From: Chara braunii
Taxonomy: Eukaryota; Streptophyta; Charophyceae; Charales; Characeae
Direction of reading: 5' to 3'
Length of the DNA: 37,818 nt
Assembly (NCBI GenBank): GCA_003427395.1
Contig: BFEA01000006.1
Location: 330,252-368,069 of the forward strand
The translations under genes and the position numbers were made by a program. The notes under the pieces are model-generated. The model had not been told where the DNA came from. It made no database searches and saw only the letters and a program-made list of their open reading frames with translations. Below, in pieces: positions 1 to 9,595 of the stretch. How positions within the stretch are numbered: the first letter of the stretch is position 1; each line of letters begins with the position of its first letter.

Positions 1-62
<62 letters not shown>
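1..62. repeat. (AG)n microsatellite at left edge
   Basis: A pure AG dinucleotide run fills the first 62 bases and continues off the left edge. The window also ends in a CT run, which suggests that contig or read breaks cluster at such tracts. Confidence 0.97.
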
Positions 63-65
<3 letters not shown>

Positions 66-2192
66 ATCCTTGGCTTTGCTCGCTGGCGGCCATAGCTGCC
101 TAACCTGGTGTTGTTGCAGATGAATTTGGTCTCCGAAGAAGTTGAGTTCTCAGATGGAGTGTTTCGGTTTCCATCTCTCATGCCCTGAGGTGTGTAACTT
201 GTGTGCACAAGGTGTTGGTTTGGAGTTGGGGCTCACTAAAATTTGGTATGAGAGCGAAGTCTCCTTGGCTTCTCATTATGGTAAGAGCTGGTTGGCGTGT
301 AAAGGTGACTGGTGTGCAGGATAAGTCTTGCCGGCAACTGGGAAAGCGATTTGGAGCAGGTTTTGCGAACTGGTGGAGATCACTCGAAATAATTTGAAGA
401 GAAGTGCCTTTGGTAATGTGCTTTTGGTTTTCAATCTTTGATGTTGGAATTCTTGGCTGCTCTCCTTTGGTGATTGCTGGATCGCAAGACAGACTGTGTC
501 TCTAGTCATCGCAACATGTCAATACCTAGGTTGAAGGCAGGTAATTGGTCAACGGTCTTGGTAGGTGGCCATATCGTGCTGCGGCGAGTTGACCTCTGTA
601 GCTTGATCTGTGCATGAGAGTCGTTCTTCTGGCTGGCGACACCGACCTGCTGTGGCATTAAATAATTCTTGATTGGCACTTGACCGACAGTTAAACCCTT
701 GGTTTTGGATGGAAGCTGTAGTAACTGCATGGGCTAGAGTGGAGGACGCCAGTAAAACAACCCTTTTACTGGTCTATGATGACCTGACCACCTAGGACTT
801 GTCAACCGTTGGTAGGGTCCTAGAAGTGGTGAGAGCAGAGAGAGTCTGCTCAGCCAATTAGAATCTTTGTTGCTGTTAATGGATTAGAGTATTTGGGGAG
901 TAGACATTGGTCTAGGTGGCAGGATGTTTAAATCGTACTGATGTTGCACTGCTTAGACGTCCACCATGGACGACTATTTCAGGTTTTCTTGCCTTGCCCT
1001 GTCCGTCCTCGTCATGCTTCTCTGGCGATTTCTGTTTCTTTTCCTCCATGGAGTCTGCTGTGTGACAATGGGACGTCGTGGATTGAATGAGTCTGCAGGG
1101 GGCAAGTCCAATGAATAGGGGGCTGCAACCAAGCAGGAGGTAGAGACCTGGGAAAAAGAGGAGGCAGCAGACGAGAGAGGGAACTAGAGAGGAAGAAAGA
1201 GCTGGCCAAGGGGCTGGAAGGAGGAGAAACAGCCTCTAGAGCTGTCAACGAAGGGCCTTGGAGAAGTTATGAAGGCCCTTGGCATGCCGCTCTTTGGTGC
1301 ATATTGGATATGGGGCCCCATTGAGATTGACAAGGCTGATCAAGTAGACTGGATCATGTGGACAACGACCTGGCCACTGTAGATCGAGAGCTGGTGAGAG
1401 AAAGGCATGTCAGGGAGCAGCTGATGGCACAGTTAGTGTGCGATGGCAGGAGGCTGCACTAGAATAGAGAAAGCCTTCGCCTTTGCTGACCACCGCCTAA
1501 AAGATCTCAACCGCCCTGACAGCCATGATGGATTTGGAAGTTCTCAATGAGAGACTTGTAGCCGGGGCTTGCTGAAGCTGGTTGAAGGTATCACTTCGAT
1601 ATTGTTGACATTGGCTTGTTTGAGTCAGATTTATGGATGCTCTCCAGTGCGCTGCAAGCAGTTCAATTTGACGGGAATGATCTATGTGACTTGTACAGAT
1701 GGCATAACTGCTGGAGCGCATTAGCCACTCACTTCGCTTGCAAGATTGAATGCAGACGGTTGGAGTGGTCCATGGCAAGTGGAAATAAAGGAGACGATGA
1801 AAGTGATGAATCTGACAAGGAAAAGTAAGAAGTGGATTAAGAGGACCGTGAAAGTTTTTTAGCAAGAGGGAGGAAAAGAAGTGGAGATGATGGGGATGAC
1901 GAAGCTGATGATGATGGAGGCCCGACTTCACGTGAGAGTGGGAATAAGAGGGAAGGGAGGAGGAGAAGGAGAGAAATATTAAGAAAGGTGCCAAGTGCAT
2001 ATACAGGGTTGAGAGGGACTTTCTCTCCAGGGTTGCAGACGTTGGAAAGTATATTTTATTATTTTGGTGTCAAAGTTCTTGTCTTCACTTGTTGCGTCTT
2101 CCTGTTTAGGAGAAGAGGCCAAATCGTGGGTTATGAATGAAGTACATAGTGATGAATGCGAGGACAGGTTAGAGGATTGGGGAAGGAGCTTA
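63..2192. other. No recognisable gene; low-complexity, possibly decayed retroelement sequence
   Basis: No gene is recognised in these 2.1 kb. On the + strand, 1140-1260 reads as a Lys/Glu/Arg-rich stretch. 1616-1828 is a 70-codon ORF with an acidic, Ser/Asp/Glu-rich end, and an A/G-rich tract follows it at 1800-1990. The Glu/Lys-rich coil next to an acidic tail looks like worn gag sequence of the kind in element 2, but no diagnostic motif survives. I see no splice-flanked ubiquilin exon here, although the host gene should continue upstream. Confidence 0.4.
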
Positions 2193-2265
2193 GGCGACGT
2201 AGCTCAAGTTGTTGAATGCATGTTTTGCAAGCATGAAGTTCTCGGTTTAAGTCCTATCGTCTCCA
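2193..2265 (+). pseudogene. tRNA-Ala(TGC)-like sequence, decayed
   Basis: This 73-nt stretch has tRNA layout. The acceptor arms (GGCGACG and CGTCTCC) pair at 6 of 7 positions and are followed by an A discriminator. The anticodon stem CATGT/GCATG encloses a seven-base loop TTTGCAA with anticodon TGC at 2226-2228. The D stem is broken (GCTC against GAAT) and the T stem has two mismatches, with loop TTTAAGT, so it is unlikely to be a working tRNA. The overall sequence resembles organellar or bacterial tRNA-Ala(UGC) more than a nuclear one, which is an inference from memory. It lies only 15 nt upstream of a tRNA-Thr-like sequence. Confidence 0.6.
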
Positions 2266-2280
2266 AACAACCTTCCCCGT

Positions 2281-2352
2281 GAGCCACGTAGGTGGTAGAG
2301 CATTCCCTTGGTAAGGGAAAGGCCACTGCTTCAAGTCCGGTTGTAGCCTCCA
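2281..2352 (+). pseudogene. tRNA-Thr(GGT)-like sequence with encoded CCA, decayed
   Basis: The anticodon arm is perfect: TTCCC (2303-2307), loop TTGGTAA with anticodon GGT (2310-2312), then GGGAA (2315-2319). D-loop sequence GGTGGTAGAGC and T-arm TTCAAGT (2330-2336) are clear, and the 3' end reads TGTAGCC-T-CCA. The 5' acceptor half does not pair and the D-stem 5' strand seems deleted. A run of at least ten T begins two bases after the CCA, as a Pol III terminator would. It could be a transferred organellar tRNA pair or a tRNA-dimer SINE head. Confidence 0.55.
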
Positions 2353-2512
2353 TCTTTTTTTTTTCTTCTTTTGTAATCTTTATGGAATGTAGGCTTGTCT
2401 TCTCCTCATATGGGGGACAGCCAGATTTTTACTATGCTATTATCTTCTCTCATTATTGTATCTCACACTACCTACCCTGGCCAAGCAAGGGACCATCCAC
2501 CCCGCAGACAAG

Positions 2513-2614
2513 CCCAAAACTTAATTTATCCTTGAGACAGGCACCACCCAAAACTTAATTTATCCTTGAGACAGGCACCACCCAAAACTTAATTTATCCT
2601 TGAGACAGGCACCA
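2513..2614. repeat. 34-bp minisatellite, three perfect copies
   Basis: Three head-to-tail copies of a 34-bp unit (2513-2546, 2547-2580, 2581-2614) begin CCCAAAACTTAATTTATCCT and end in GGCACCA. The copies are identical by eye, so the expansion is recent or homogenised. It lies beside the distal end of the minus-strand SINE-like sequence. Confidence 0.93.
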
Positions 2615-2619
2615 CCCGG

Positions 2620-3016
2620 AGCCTCGTACCAACTAGAAGGTCCAAGGTCTAGGGCCAGCTCGACTACGGAAGGAAGGCCAACTATGCTACCCCTAAGTCT
2701 ACCCTACCAATGGAAGCAGGGATGAAGCTTAAATTCACTAGCCAGAGCCAAGCTATCCTAAGGTTATGGGTCTACGCCTAGCTATCTTTGCTCTGTTTGG
2801 GGAGCAGTACCCAAGCTCCTAATACGCGGCACAGGCTGGAAAGAACCAACTTTACTTCCACAACCAGCCAGGAGGCCCAAGCCAACAGTCTCCGCTGGTG
2901 AGCCCGAAGCATACCCCCAGGAGGCCGCGGGGATAGAAAGGATGACGAGGGGTATCGAACCCATGACCTCCTGAGTGCCACTTACGTACACAACTAACTG
3001 AGCTAGCCCGCTTGGG
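2620..3016 (-). mobile_element. tRNA-derived SINE-like element
   Basis: Read on the minus strand, a tRNA-like head opens this sequence. The Pol III A box TAGCTCAGTTAG lies within 2994-3005 and the B box GGGTTCGATACC at 2951-2962, separated by about 30 nt as in a tRNA gene. The anticodon arm is not convincing, so a SINE head fits better than a tRNA. About 330 bp of unrelated body follows, reaching the 34-bp minisatellite. The body boundary near 2620 is a guess, and I could not see a clean target-site duplication. The two short ORFs on this strand are only read-through of the element. Confidence 0.55.
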
Positions 3017-3273
3017 CATTGTAGGCTCCATCTTAAATTAATCGTTGACTTGTTCCGTAATCTTTACCGTTTGTTTCGCAAAGTGCGCTCTTTTGGTTTG
3101 TAGTTCTGTGACGATAAAAAAATTGACTTTCAATTTCGGAACTCGACACCCAACTGTTCATGATGAGGTACCTACGTGGTAACATTGTGACTGACCAACA
3201 AGCCCGTATGCAAAGCCCTCCCAGAGCATGTTAGAAACTAGTTTGCTGGGTTAGAAGTCCCCAAGCACACGTT

Positions 3274-3730
3274 TTGTCTGTTCACGCAAAAGGCCCTGAC
3301 AAGTCAGTTGAGGCACTTTCCCTCGTGCAGATAAAAGTAGTGAAGGGCAAGAGTTTTAGGGGGAAGAAGATTGCACTCAACCACGTTTCATGGGATCAAC
3401 ATTTTGGGTTATGTATGATGACGGCACCAAGGAACAGATTCCCATTGCTAAGGTGCTCCTTGACGGGAAAGAAGACTACAGCAGTAGGGACTGTCAGGAA
3501 AGGAAGGTGATCGATGTTATGCCCTGTAAGGGAAGGGCAAAGGAGAAGTGAGTACCACTGAGGACGCAAAGGAGGTATCCTCAGCCCCTCGGGTTAGAAG
3601 AAGGAGAGCCCTGGAAAATAATGTTTTAATTGAGGCTGTGTGGAAACTTAGAAACAGCAGTGAGTGTTCCGAGTTTGGGACACATGGCCATATCATATCC
3701 TACTGCCCCAAGTCCCAGGATTGAAACGGG
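3274..3730 (+). pseudogene. Decayed gag-like remnant with zinc knuckle
   Basis: Open stretches on the + strand, in more than one frame, look like worn coding sequence. One segment near 3395-3520 contains FWVMYDDGTKEQIPIAKVLL. About 150 nt further on (roughly 3664-3715) is a zinc-knuckle-like motif, CSEFGTHGHIISYC. This is CX2CX4HX4C with the second Cys replaced by Phe. The knuckle resembles that of element 2 (GHIIKYCP). It probably derives from a retroelement gag or a LINE ORF1; the family cannot be settled from this. Stops and frame changes make it a pseudogene. Confidence 0.35.
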
Positions 3731-4430
3731 AAGAGCCAATAGAAGTTTCATCTGCTTCTACTGAAGCTGGGAGTTTAGGTGGAGAGGTAGATGCATGCTC
3801 ATCTAGGTCCCTTTCAACTTGTAACCATATACGGCATAGGGTGAGGTAGCCCCTCTGTCAGATGTGGTTGTAGTCTGGCTTGAGGATGTGAGTGAAGAAT
3901 TGATCAACGTTCACAGTTTACACACGAGGAGGAAATTTCCCAAAAACTGCTACCAGTGTGCTTGGGTCCGTGGGATGTCCGAGACGCAGTTGTACCGCCT
4001 TACCTCCAGACATGACCCTGTTACAGCATGTCAGTAGTGCGGAGTCCCCTAATGCAAATCAATGGTACCACATGATATGGATGGGCGACATAAACATCAT
4101 TCATGAACATGCTTCTGTCAGTGTACGTGGCCGACGGCGGCCACACGGCGGCCACATATGCAGTACAAAGTATGATTTCAGTTTCAGGAGCCACAAGATG
4201 GTAGGTGTTTCTGTACGAGAGAGCTGACGGAGACTGCCCAAGAAGTGACACGGATATGAGAGGAAGTTGGAAGGGATCAGAAGTGTAGCCAGTGAGGACG
4301 AATGAGTTCTAGCAGTGCACCTCAAGGCCAGGACGGCAGGAGTGCAAGAATCCTGCAATCCCAACACGTCGGCCTTGCAGCGCCAAGGGGTCCTAGGATG
4401 AGTCGGATCCTTTGACAATCCAGACAACTA
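3731..4430. other. No recognisable gene
   Basis: Short ORFs occur on both strands (for example 3958-4227 and 4101-4427), but none shows a family motif, splice context or coding bias. I see no structured RNA here. Confidence 0.4.
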
Positions 4431-4523
4431 CACTTCCAGTAGTTTATGGTGTGGTAGGTAACACTTCCAGTAGTTTATGGTGTGGCAGGTAACATTTCGA
4501 GTAATTTATGGTGTGGCAGGAAA
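4431..4523. repeat. 31-bp minisatellite, three copies
   Basis: Three tandem 31-bp units lie at 4431-4461, 4462-4492 and 4493-4523, sharing the core AGTTTATGGTGTGG. The first two differ at one base, and the third carries several changes. The sequence that follows (4530-4680) is rich in TAGGTTAG and GTCCAGT motifs, also low complexity. Confidence 0.9.
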
Positions 4524-4994
4524 TACAGGTCATCTAGGCTAGTTAGGTTAGGTAGGTGCTCAGTAGGTTAGACGAGTCCAGTTCAGTCCAAGCCAGTCCA
4601 GTCCTGTCCAGTACAGTTCGTTCCGGCCATTTTGGTCCAGTCTTGTTTGGTTCAGTCTCAAGTAAGTCAGTGGCTTAGGGTCCCAGGAAAGTCTGTGAAC
4701 ATTCTGGAAATGTCTAATGCCATCAGATCCAAGCGAACAAACTGCCAGGTACCAAGCGTACAAGTCCAAGGGCTGGAAAGCTGAATTATCACATATGAAC
4801 ACTGCAGCAGTTGCAGTCAGCGTTCTCCCATAGCGGTTGCTGCAGAACTGCGGTTGTGCAGTAGTTTGCCCAAGTGATATGCAAGATGGGAAGTGAGGGT
4901 GAGGTAGTTGTAGTTGACGGTCGCTGTGCACCATATTTGTAGTGTACCATAGGCAAGTGGTTGAGTAGACATTATGTGTGTGTGTGTGTGTGTG

Positions 4995-5900
4995 TGCAAT
5001 GGCTTGGTGATTTCTACTGTCGAGATCTGACTGCGAGGTTGTACAGTCGCGTCTTAGCCGGGTAGGGCCCAGGCCGAACAGGCGAAACTGATGCGGTACC
5101 AGTCCAGTAGGTCTAGGTCTAGAATAGGCTAGTCTATTAATAGGACTGAGCTGGTAGGTTAGGGACTTTTGGCATTTCATTTTTGCGATACAGCGTTCTG
5201 AGCCAAGCAAGTTTGGTGGTGGTGATGGTCTACAGGCAGCATCCTGAGACCCTCATCGTGGACGACAGCCATAGCCAGTTTGTCGGTGTTTGCCATAGCT
5301 GGGGCACCCTCTGCGCATCTACCCCTGAGGGTATCTGCGGGCTGTTCTGAGGCTCTTCATTGAGTGTATGTGGGTGGACCACGACCGCCCTTCGCACCCG
5401 GGAGATTGTCAGGGCGTCGTCAGTGGTGTGGCAGCCATAGCTGCCATCTTCTTCGTCGGAGTTACTCATCGGCACTAAAGACTTCATCGCGATTCATGTT
5501 CTTCATTTGGATGGCTGGCGCTGGCCTCGGGGAGGCGGATTCTGTGTTGCGCTACTAACTGGGTGTGGAATAGAGAGTGGTGTGTGGAGTTCTGAGGTTG
5601 GCGAGACACTGGGATAAACTCTGTAACGACTATTGGTTTGAGTTGGCTGATCATCAGTGTGATTCCGATTGTTCGCCTCGTAGGTGTCTTCTTGTGATTG
5701 GTTGTTGGGAGTCTGTCAGAGAGAGAGAATCACTGTGTGTCTCTCTCCATCTGTGCATGGTTGAATTCCGTTGCTTATCTTTGTCTGTGTGCAGTTTGGA
5801 CTTTGTCTCCTCTCCCCTTTGTCTGGTATGTGTATGGGCGTGTGTCAGACACTCTGTGTGTGAGTGGCAAGAAAATCGTCAGACAACCATGATCATAACA
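4995..5900 (+). repeat. 5' LTR of element 1 (906 bp, internally deleted)
   Basis: The LTR starts TGCAATGG and ends ATAACA, directly before the PBS. It aligns throughout with 12740-13854 but lacks about 207 bp that the 3' LTR has at 12798-13004, the junction falling at 5057/5058. ORFs read across it on either strand are incidental. Confidence 0.9.
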
Positions 5901-5901
5901 A

Positions 5902-5917
5902 TTGGTATCGGAGCGGG
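5902..5917 (+). other. Primer binding site of element 1
   Basis: TTGGTATCGGAGCGGG begins two bases after the LTR end. It matches the plant retrotransposon PBS complementary to initiator tRNA-Met (TGGTATCAGAGC) with one change, A to G. Element 2 has the same variant, so the change belongs to the family or to the host tRNA. Confidence 0.85.
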
Positions 5918-7432
5918 ATTGGAATTGGAACACTGAGGGTTGAGCGCAACGGAGTCATCTTCTTCATCTGGCGATCTATTGGCGAGAAGTTTCATGGCGA
6001 TTCTCCTTCTCCAGTACCGAGACAGTAGAGAAGAAGATTTCAAGCGGTGAGTTCAGGAGTTCAGCGTTTGCACTAAACAAGCGCACTGAGCCTGTCAGGG
6101 CGCTTGCCAGAAAGTGGCGAGAACAGGGCTAATTCACCATAGCCAACCCTGAGGGCAATACAACGAATTGCCTCGGAGTGGCGAAGTACCCTGAGGACTT
6201 CAAAGACCTCTGAGCGGCTTCATCCCTGAGCAGCGCTGAGGTGGATTGACAGTCTGTGTCAATCCCAGGCGACATTAACCCCATCTGGGGCTATTTATAA
6301 CATTAGCAGCTGTCAGGCACTGTGGTGAGATAATTTTTTGTTGGCTTTCTAAGCGTCACAGGGTCAGATTCAGTGAATCTGACTAGAGGGGTGAAGCGCC
6401 TTAGGATCTTGAACTGGATCAACAAGTTTGGAGAGATTTGATGCGTGGCGGACAAAGGAGGAATTTCTGGAAGAAACTGGCGAGATGAAAGTTTCAGTCT
6501 GCCATAGCCAGATCTTCATCAAGCTCTGCAAGAAACTTTGAAAGTGAGTCCGTTCCATGCAAATCTCAGTATAGCGATTCAGATAGGGTCAGGATAGTTA
6601 GTATTAATGGTCTGTCTGTTTATCAGTGTCTGAAATTGAGAATTGCAGACTGCATGACAACCATAGTCATTTCTCTCCTACCTCCTATTCATCTCTTACC
6701 CTCTGTTGACTCTTTTCTTTCCAAAATTGTTTTGTGACTGCCTTATGGTATTGCGCTGGATCCTGGATGCTTAAACTGTGAATTTTGTATTGGAATGGTA
6801 GAGATACTGTGAATTGTAGTTTTGTGTTGAGTCCAATTATAGTCTATGCTAACTGGGGTCAGTCATAACTCCAATTCTGTCCGTCAGAATTCAATTCTGT
6901 CAGTTTGCAGTAAATCGCAATTCAGTAGTTGCCAGTAGGGCAAAAGCGCTTGTCTGGAATTGCAGTATTCCACTAGATACAGTGAATACTGTAATTCGCC
7001 ATACCCAGGGGTATGGCCGCCATAGTCATCAGGGCTGAAATTGGAGTCTAGGATCTAAGCTTTCTGACTGAATCGCTTGTCTGGTTGGTCATTGTTGTCT
7101 AGTCTTGCCATGTCTTTTCATTCTCACCGATCTCTCTTGCTTTCTAGTGGGCTTTGGAAATCTAGTGTATCTCTAGAGTCGTTGGAGTTGTGTATACTAA
7201 CTTCAGTAAAGGTTCAGCGTCAGTAAAAGGAAATCATGTGGTTGATTTTACTGGACTGTTGTCTGTCTGACCCCTGATCCCAAAGAAACCGTTCTAATCC
7301 AAACCGCTTGTTGCCTATTCACCCACCTACCTCTGCGTATGAGACAACAACGATTTCTGAGAGTCTGAAGGAAATTGAAGATCGCTGCGTACTCCCTTGT
7401 TGTCTACTAACTTCGTTTTCTGAAAGAGGAAA
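5918..7432 (+). other. Untranslated leader of element 1
   Basis: About 1.5 kb lie between PBS and gag with no long ORF or domain on the + strand. A long leader of this kind would hold packaging and dimerisation signals, but I cannot point to one. Confidence 0.5.
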
Positions 7433-9018
7433 ATGGCGGATCAGGGGCTCAGCTGCAGCCACAGGGAGAAGTGGAGGTGAAGACAAAAGTTCAACGAACT
7501 TCTGCCTCCCCCCCTACTACCCCTCTGACTGCTACGCAGTAGAAAAAGGAGTTGCAGGAAAAACTGCAGCAGGAGCAGGCCTTGCTTGCGGATTTGGAGA
7601 GACAGGAGGCAGCCGAGCTAGAGGCTGCAACAGATGTGTCGCGTGTCGAGTACCTGTTGGAGCAGCTAGCCAAGATTGTGTCAAATGAGCGTTGCGCCCA
7701 GGTGACTAAGAACTTGGCGGAGTGGGCCATTTTGGAACACAAAGCTACCAGTTCTTACTTCACTAAGTGGGATGACCACATACGCCGTCTGGAGCGCAGA
7801 GTGGATGACCTGGCGGCTCAACAGTCAAAGATACTGAATGCAATTCGGGATCTGACTGCTCAGCTGACAGCAGCCAAGCTGATTGTTCCTCAGTCTCCTG
7901 CCCTCTCAGTGAAACCTTCTCCTTCTCCTTCCCCATCCTCCTCTGGTTACACCCTTCTTCCCCTTCACCACCTCACTCCCAAAAAGTTGCAGTCCACCCA
8001 TCTTTTGTCTGTTGCTGCAGGAGATCAAAGGGGACCCAAGATCCCAACTCCCAACAAGTTCAGAGGGGATGACCCAAAGACTGATGTTGGGGACTGGGCT
8101 GCTGGGACCAAAGCCTACTTGAGGGCTTTACTTGTGTAGAACAGAAAAGTAGCAACGATTTTGGGACTGCTGGAGGGGCCTGCCCTGAAGTGGGCCACTT
8201 CTACTTCCAGCAGTCTGCAACAATCTATGGAGGACTGGGCTTTTGGGCTGGGGGTGGACAAACTTCTGCAGGCCTTAGAGGACCGATTTCAGACAAGGAG
8301 CGGGCCCACAAAGCTGTTGAGAGGATTGCTCGCCTGGGACAGCAGCGCTACAATGGGTCACTGCAGTCCTTGTTTGCAGAGTTCGAGTAGTTGATCTCTA
8401 CCCTGGGTTGGTCATGTCAGTAGATGATCTGCTGACCAACTTCTGCAGGGCAGCGCCTGAGAAGTTTGTTGTTGCCTTGTATAGCGCCGGACATAAGGAT
8501 TGGAGATCCTTTGGCCGTGCAGCCCTGAACATGGAGGCAAATCTTCATGTTCAGGGCCCTTCTTCTGACAGAAGAAAAGGAGCCTTCCCTCATGGTGGCA
8601 GAAAGGGAAAGGCTGCCTTCACACATGCAGGGTCCACATCAGCAAGTGATTCAGACTCCCAGGTTGATGTACCATCAGCTGGACTGATTCAGCTGCTGAT
8701 ACAGATGTTGCAGCGTCCCTGACTCAGGCTGTCTTGGGAGTTCTGCAGCAGCAGAAACGGTTTCCCCCCGCTACAGCCTCAGCCAGTTCAAAGGGGAAGG
8801 ACAAAGGATGTCGTCCTTCTACCTCTGCCCAACGTCCTAACTTGCCAAAAGACGTCCGAATGCCAACTGACCCACTCAATCCCTCCACTCTCCCTTGGCA
8901 TGATCTCAAGATCCAAGAAGGTGTCTGGAGAAGAAGGACGGATCGAGGGGTCTGCCTGCTGTGTGAGGGACAACACTTTCTAAAGGACTGCCCTTACATG
9001 CCAGGCCCGGGTCGGTGA
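7433..9018 (+). pseudogene. gag of element 1 (capsid/nucleocapsid), broken
   Basis: Structural Gag. The likely start is the ATG at 7433; a frame change at a G run (about 7448) and a TAG at 7540 separate it from the main reading frame. From 7552 comes a Glu/Gln/Leu-rich coiled-coil region, then a capsid-like part containing KIPTPNKFRGDDPKTDVGDW near 8040-8100. The capsid region carries a TAG at 8137, a frame change near 8290, a TAG at 8388 and further shifts near 8410 and 8715. The end has a zinc knuckle CLLCEGQHFLKDC (CX2CX3HX4C, about 8958-8996) that would bind genomic RNA. The shift near 9018 between gag and pol may be natural; the others are damage. Confidence 0.82.
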
Positions 9019-9398
9019 AAAAATTGAAGCAAACCCTGGGGACTGCAGTTCCCCCCAGTGTTGCACCTTCATCTGCCGAGTTAGATGAATCTGCAGCTGC
9101 TTCAGTTGAGACAGTGTCTTGGAGTTTGGGGACTGCACGAGCAGCATCCTTCTGCTATAAGGATCCTGACCCGGATCAGGACCAGGAGGATAATGAGCTT
9201 CAGTCACTTGCTGCTTTGTTCGTTTATCTGAAAGAACAAAAGAAAAGTAAGTCCGATCTCATCCTACTTCGTCCCCTGATCAATCACATCAGAATCAAAG
9301 GGTTGTTAGATTGTGGAGCCACCAAGAACTTCGTCTCCCAGTGCTGTCAAGAAACTGCACTTGGGCATGAAAGTTCAACAACTGCTGCCTCCGTGTAA
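9015..9398 (+). pseudogene. Protease region of element 1
   Basis: This pol N-terminus contains the retropepsin active-site motif LLDCGATKNFVS, with the catalytic Asp codon at 9309-9311. Plant Ty3/gypsy proteases usually read D-S/T/C-G-A-T here, so Cys is acceptable. An acidic linker (DPDPDQDQEDNE) precedes it. The frame ends at a stop at 9396-9398, and protease-like sequence continues to about 9590 in other frames before the RT frame opens, so the enzyme is broken. Confidence 0.78.
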
Positions 9399-9595
9399 GT
9401 CAGGATAGGTGACTCCACTGTCCTCACCATCAGGGAGAAGGTCAGGGGTATACCTGTTACCTTCGAAAGTGTTGGAGAAGTCAGACATTCCCTGATCTAC
9501 CCTTTGATCTGGTATTCTCTATACAGTGGCTGAGGGCGGTCAACCCTAGGATTGACTGGCAGATCCCTAAGGTTGAACTCCCCAATGGGCAGGGG

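Noticed and set aside
2513-2614. Regular 34-bp repeats considered as a CRISPR array
   Set aside because: Units are directly head-to-tail with no spacers, and the setting is eukaryotic. It is a minisatellite.
2620-3016. Minus-strand tRNA-like head considered as a functional tRNA gene
   Set aside because: A and B boxes are good but the anticodon arm does not form convincingly and a long non-tRNA body follows; a SINE fits better.
4560-5210. 216-codon minus-strand ORF
   Set aside because: It straddles the left border of the element 1 LTR and includes a His-Thr run from the TG repeat; no domain.
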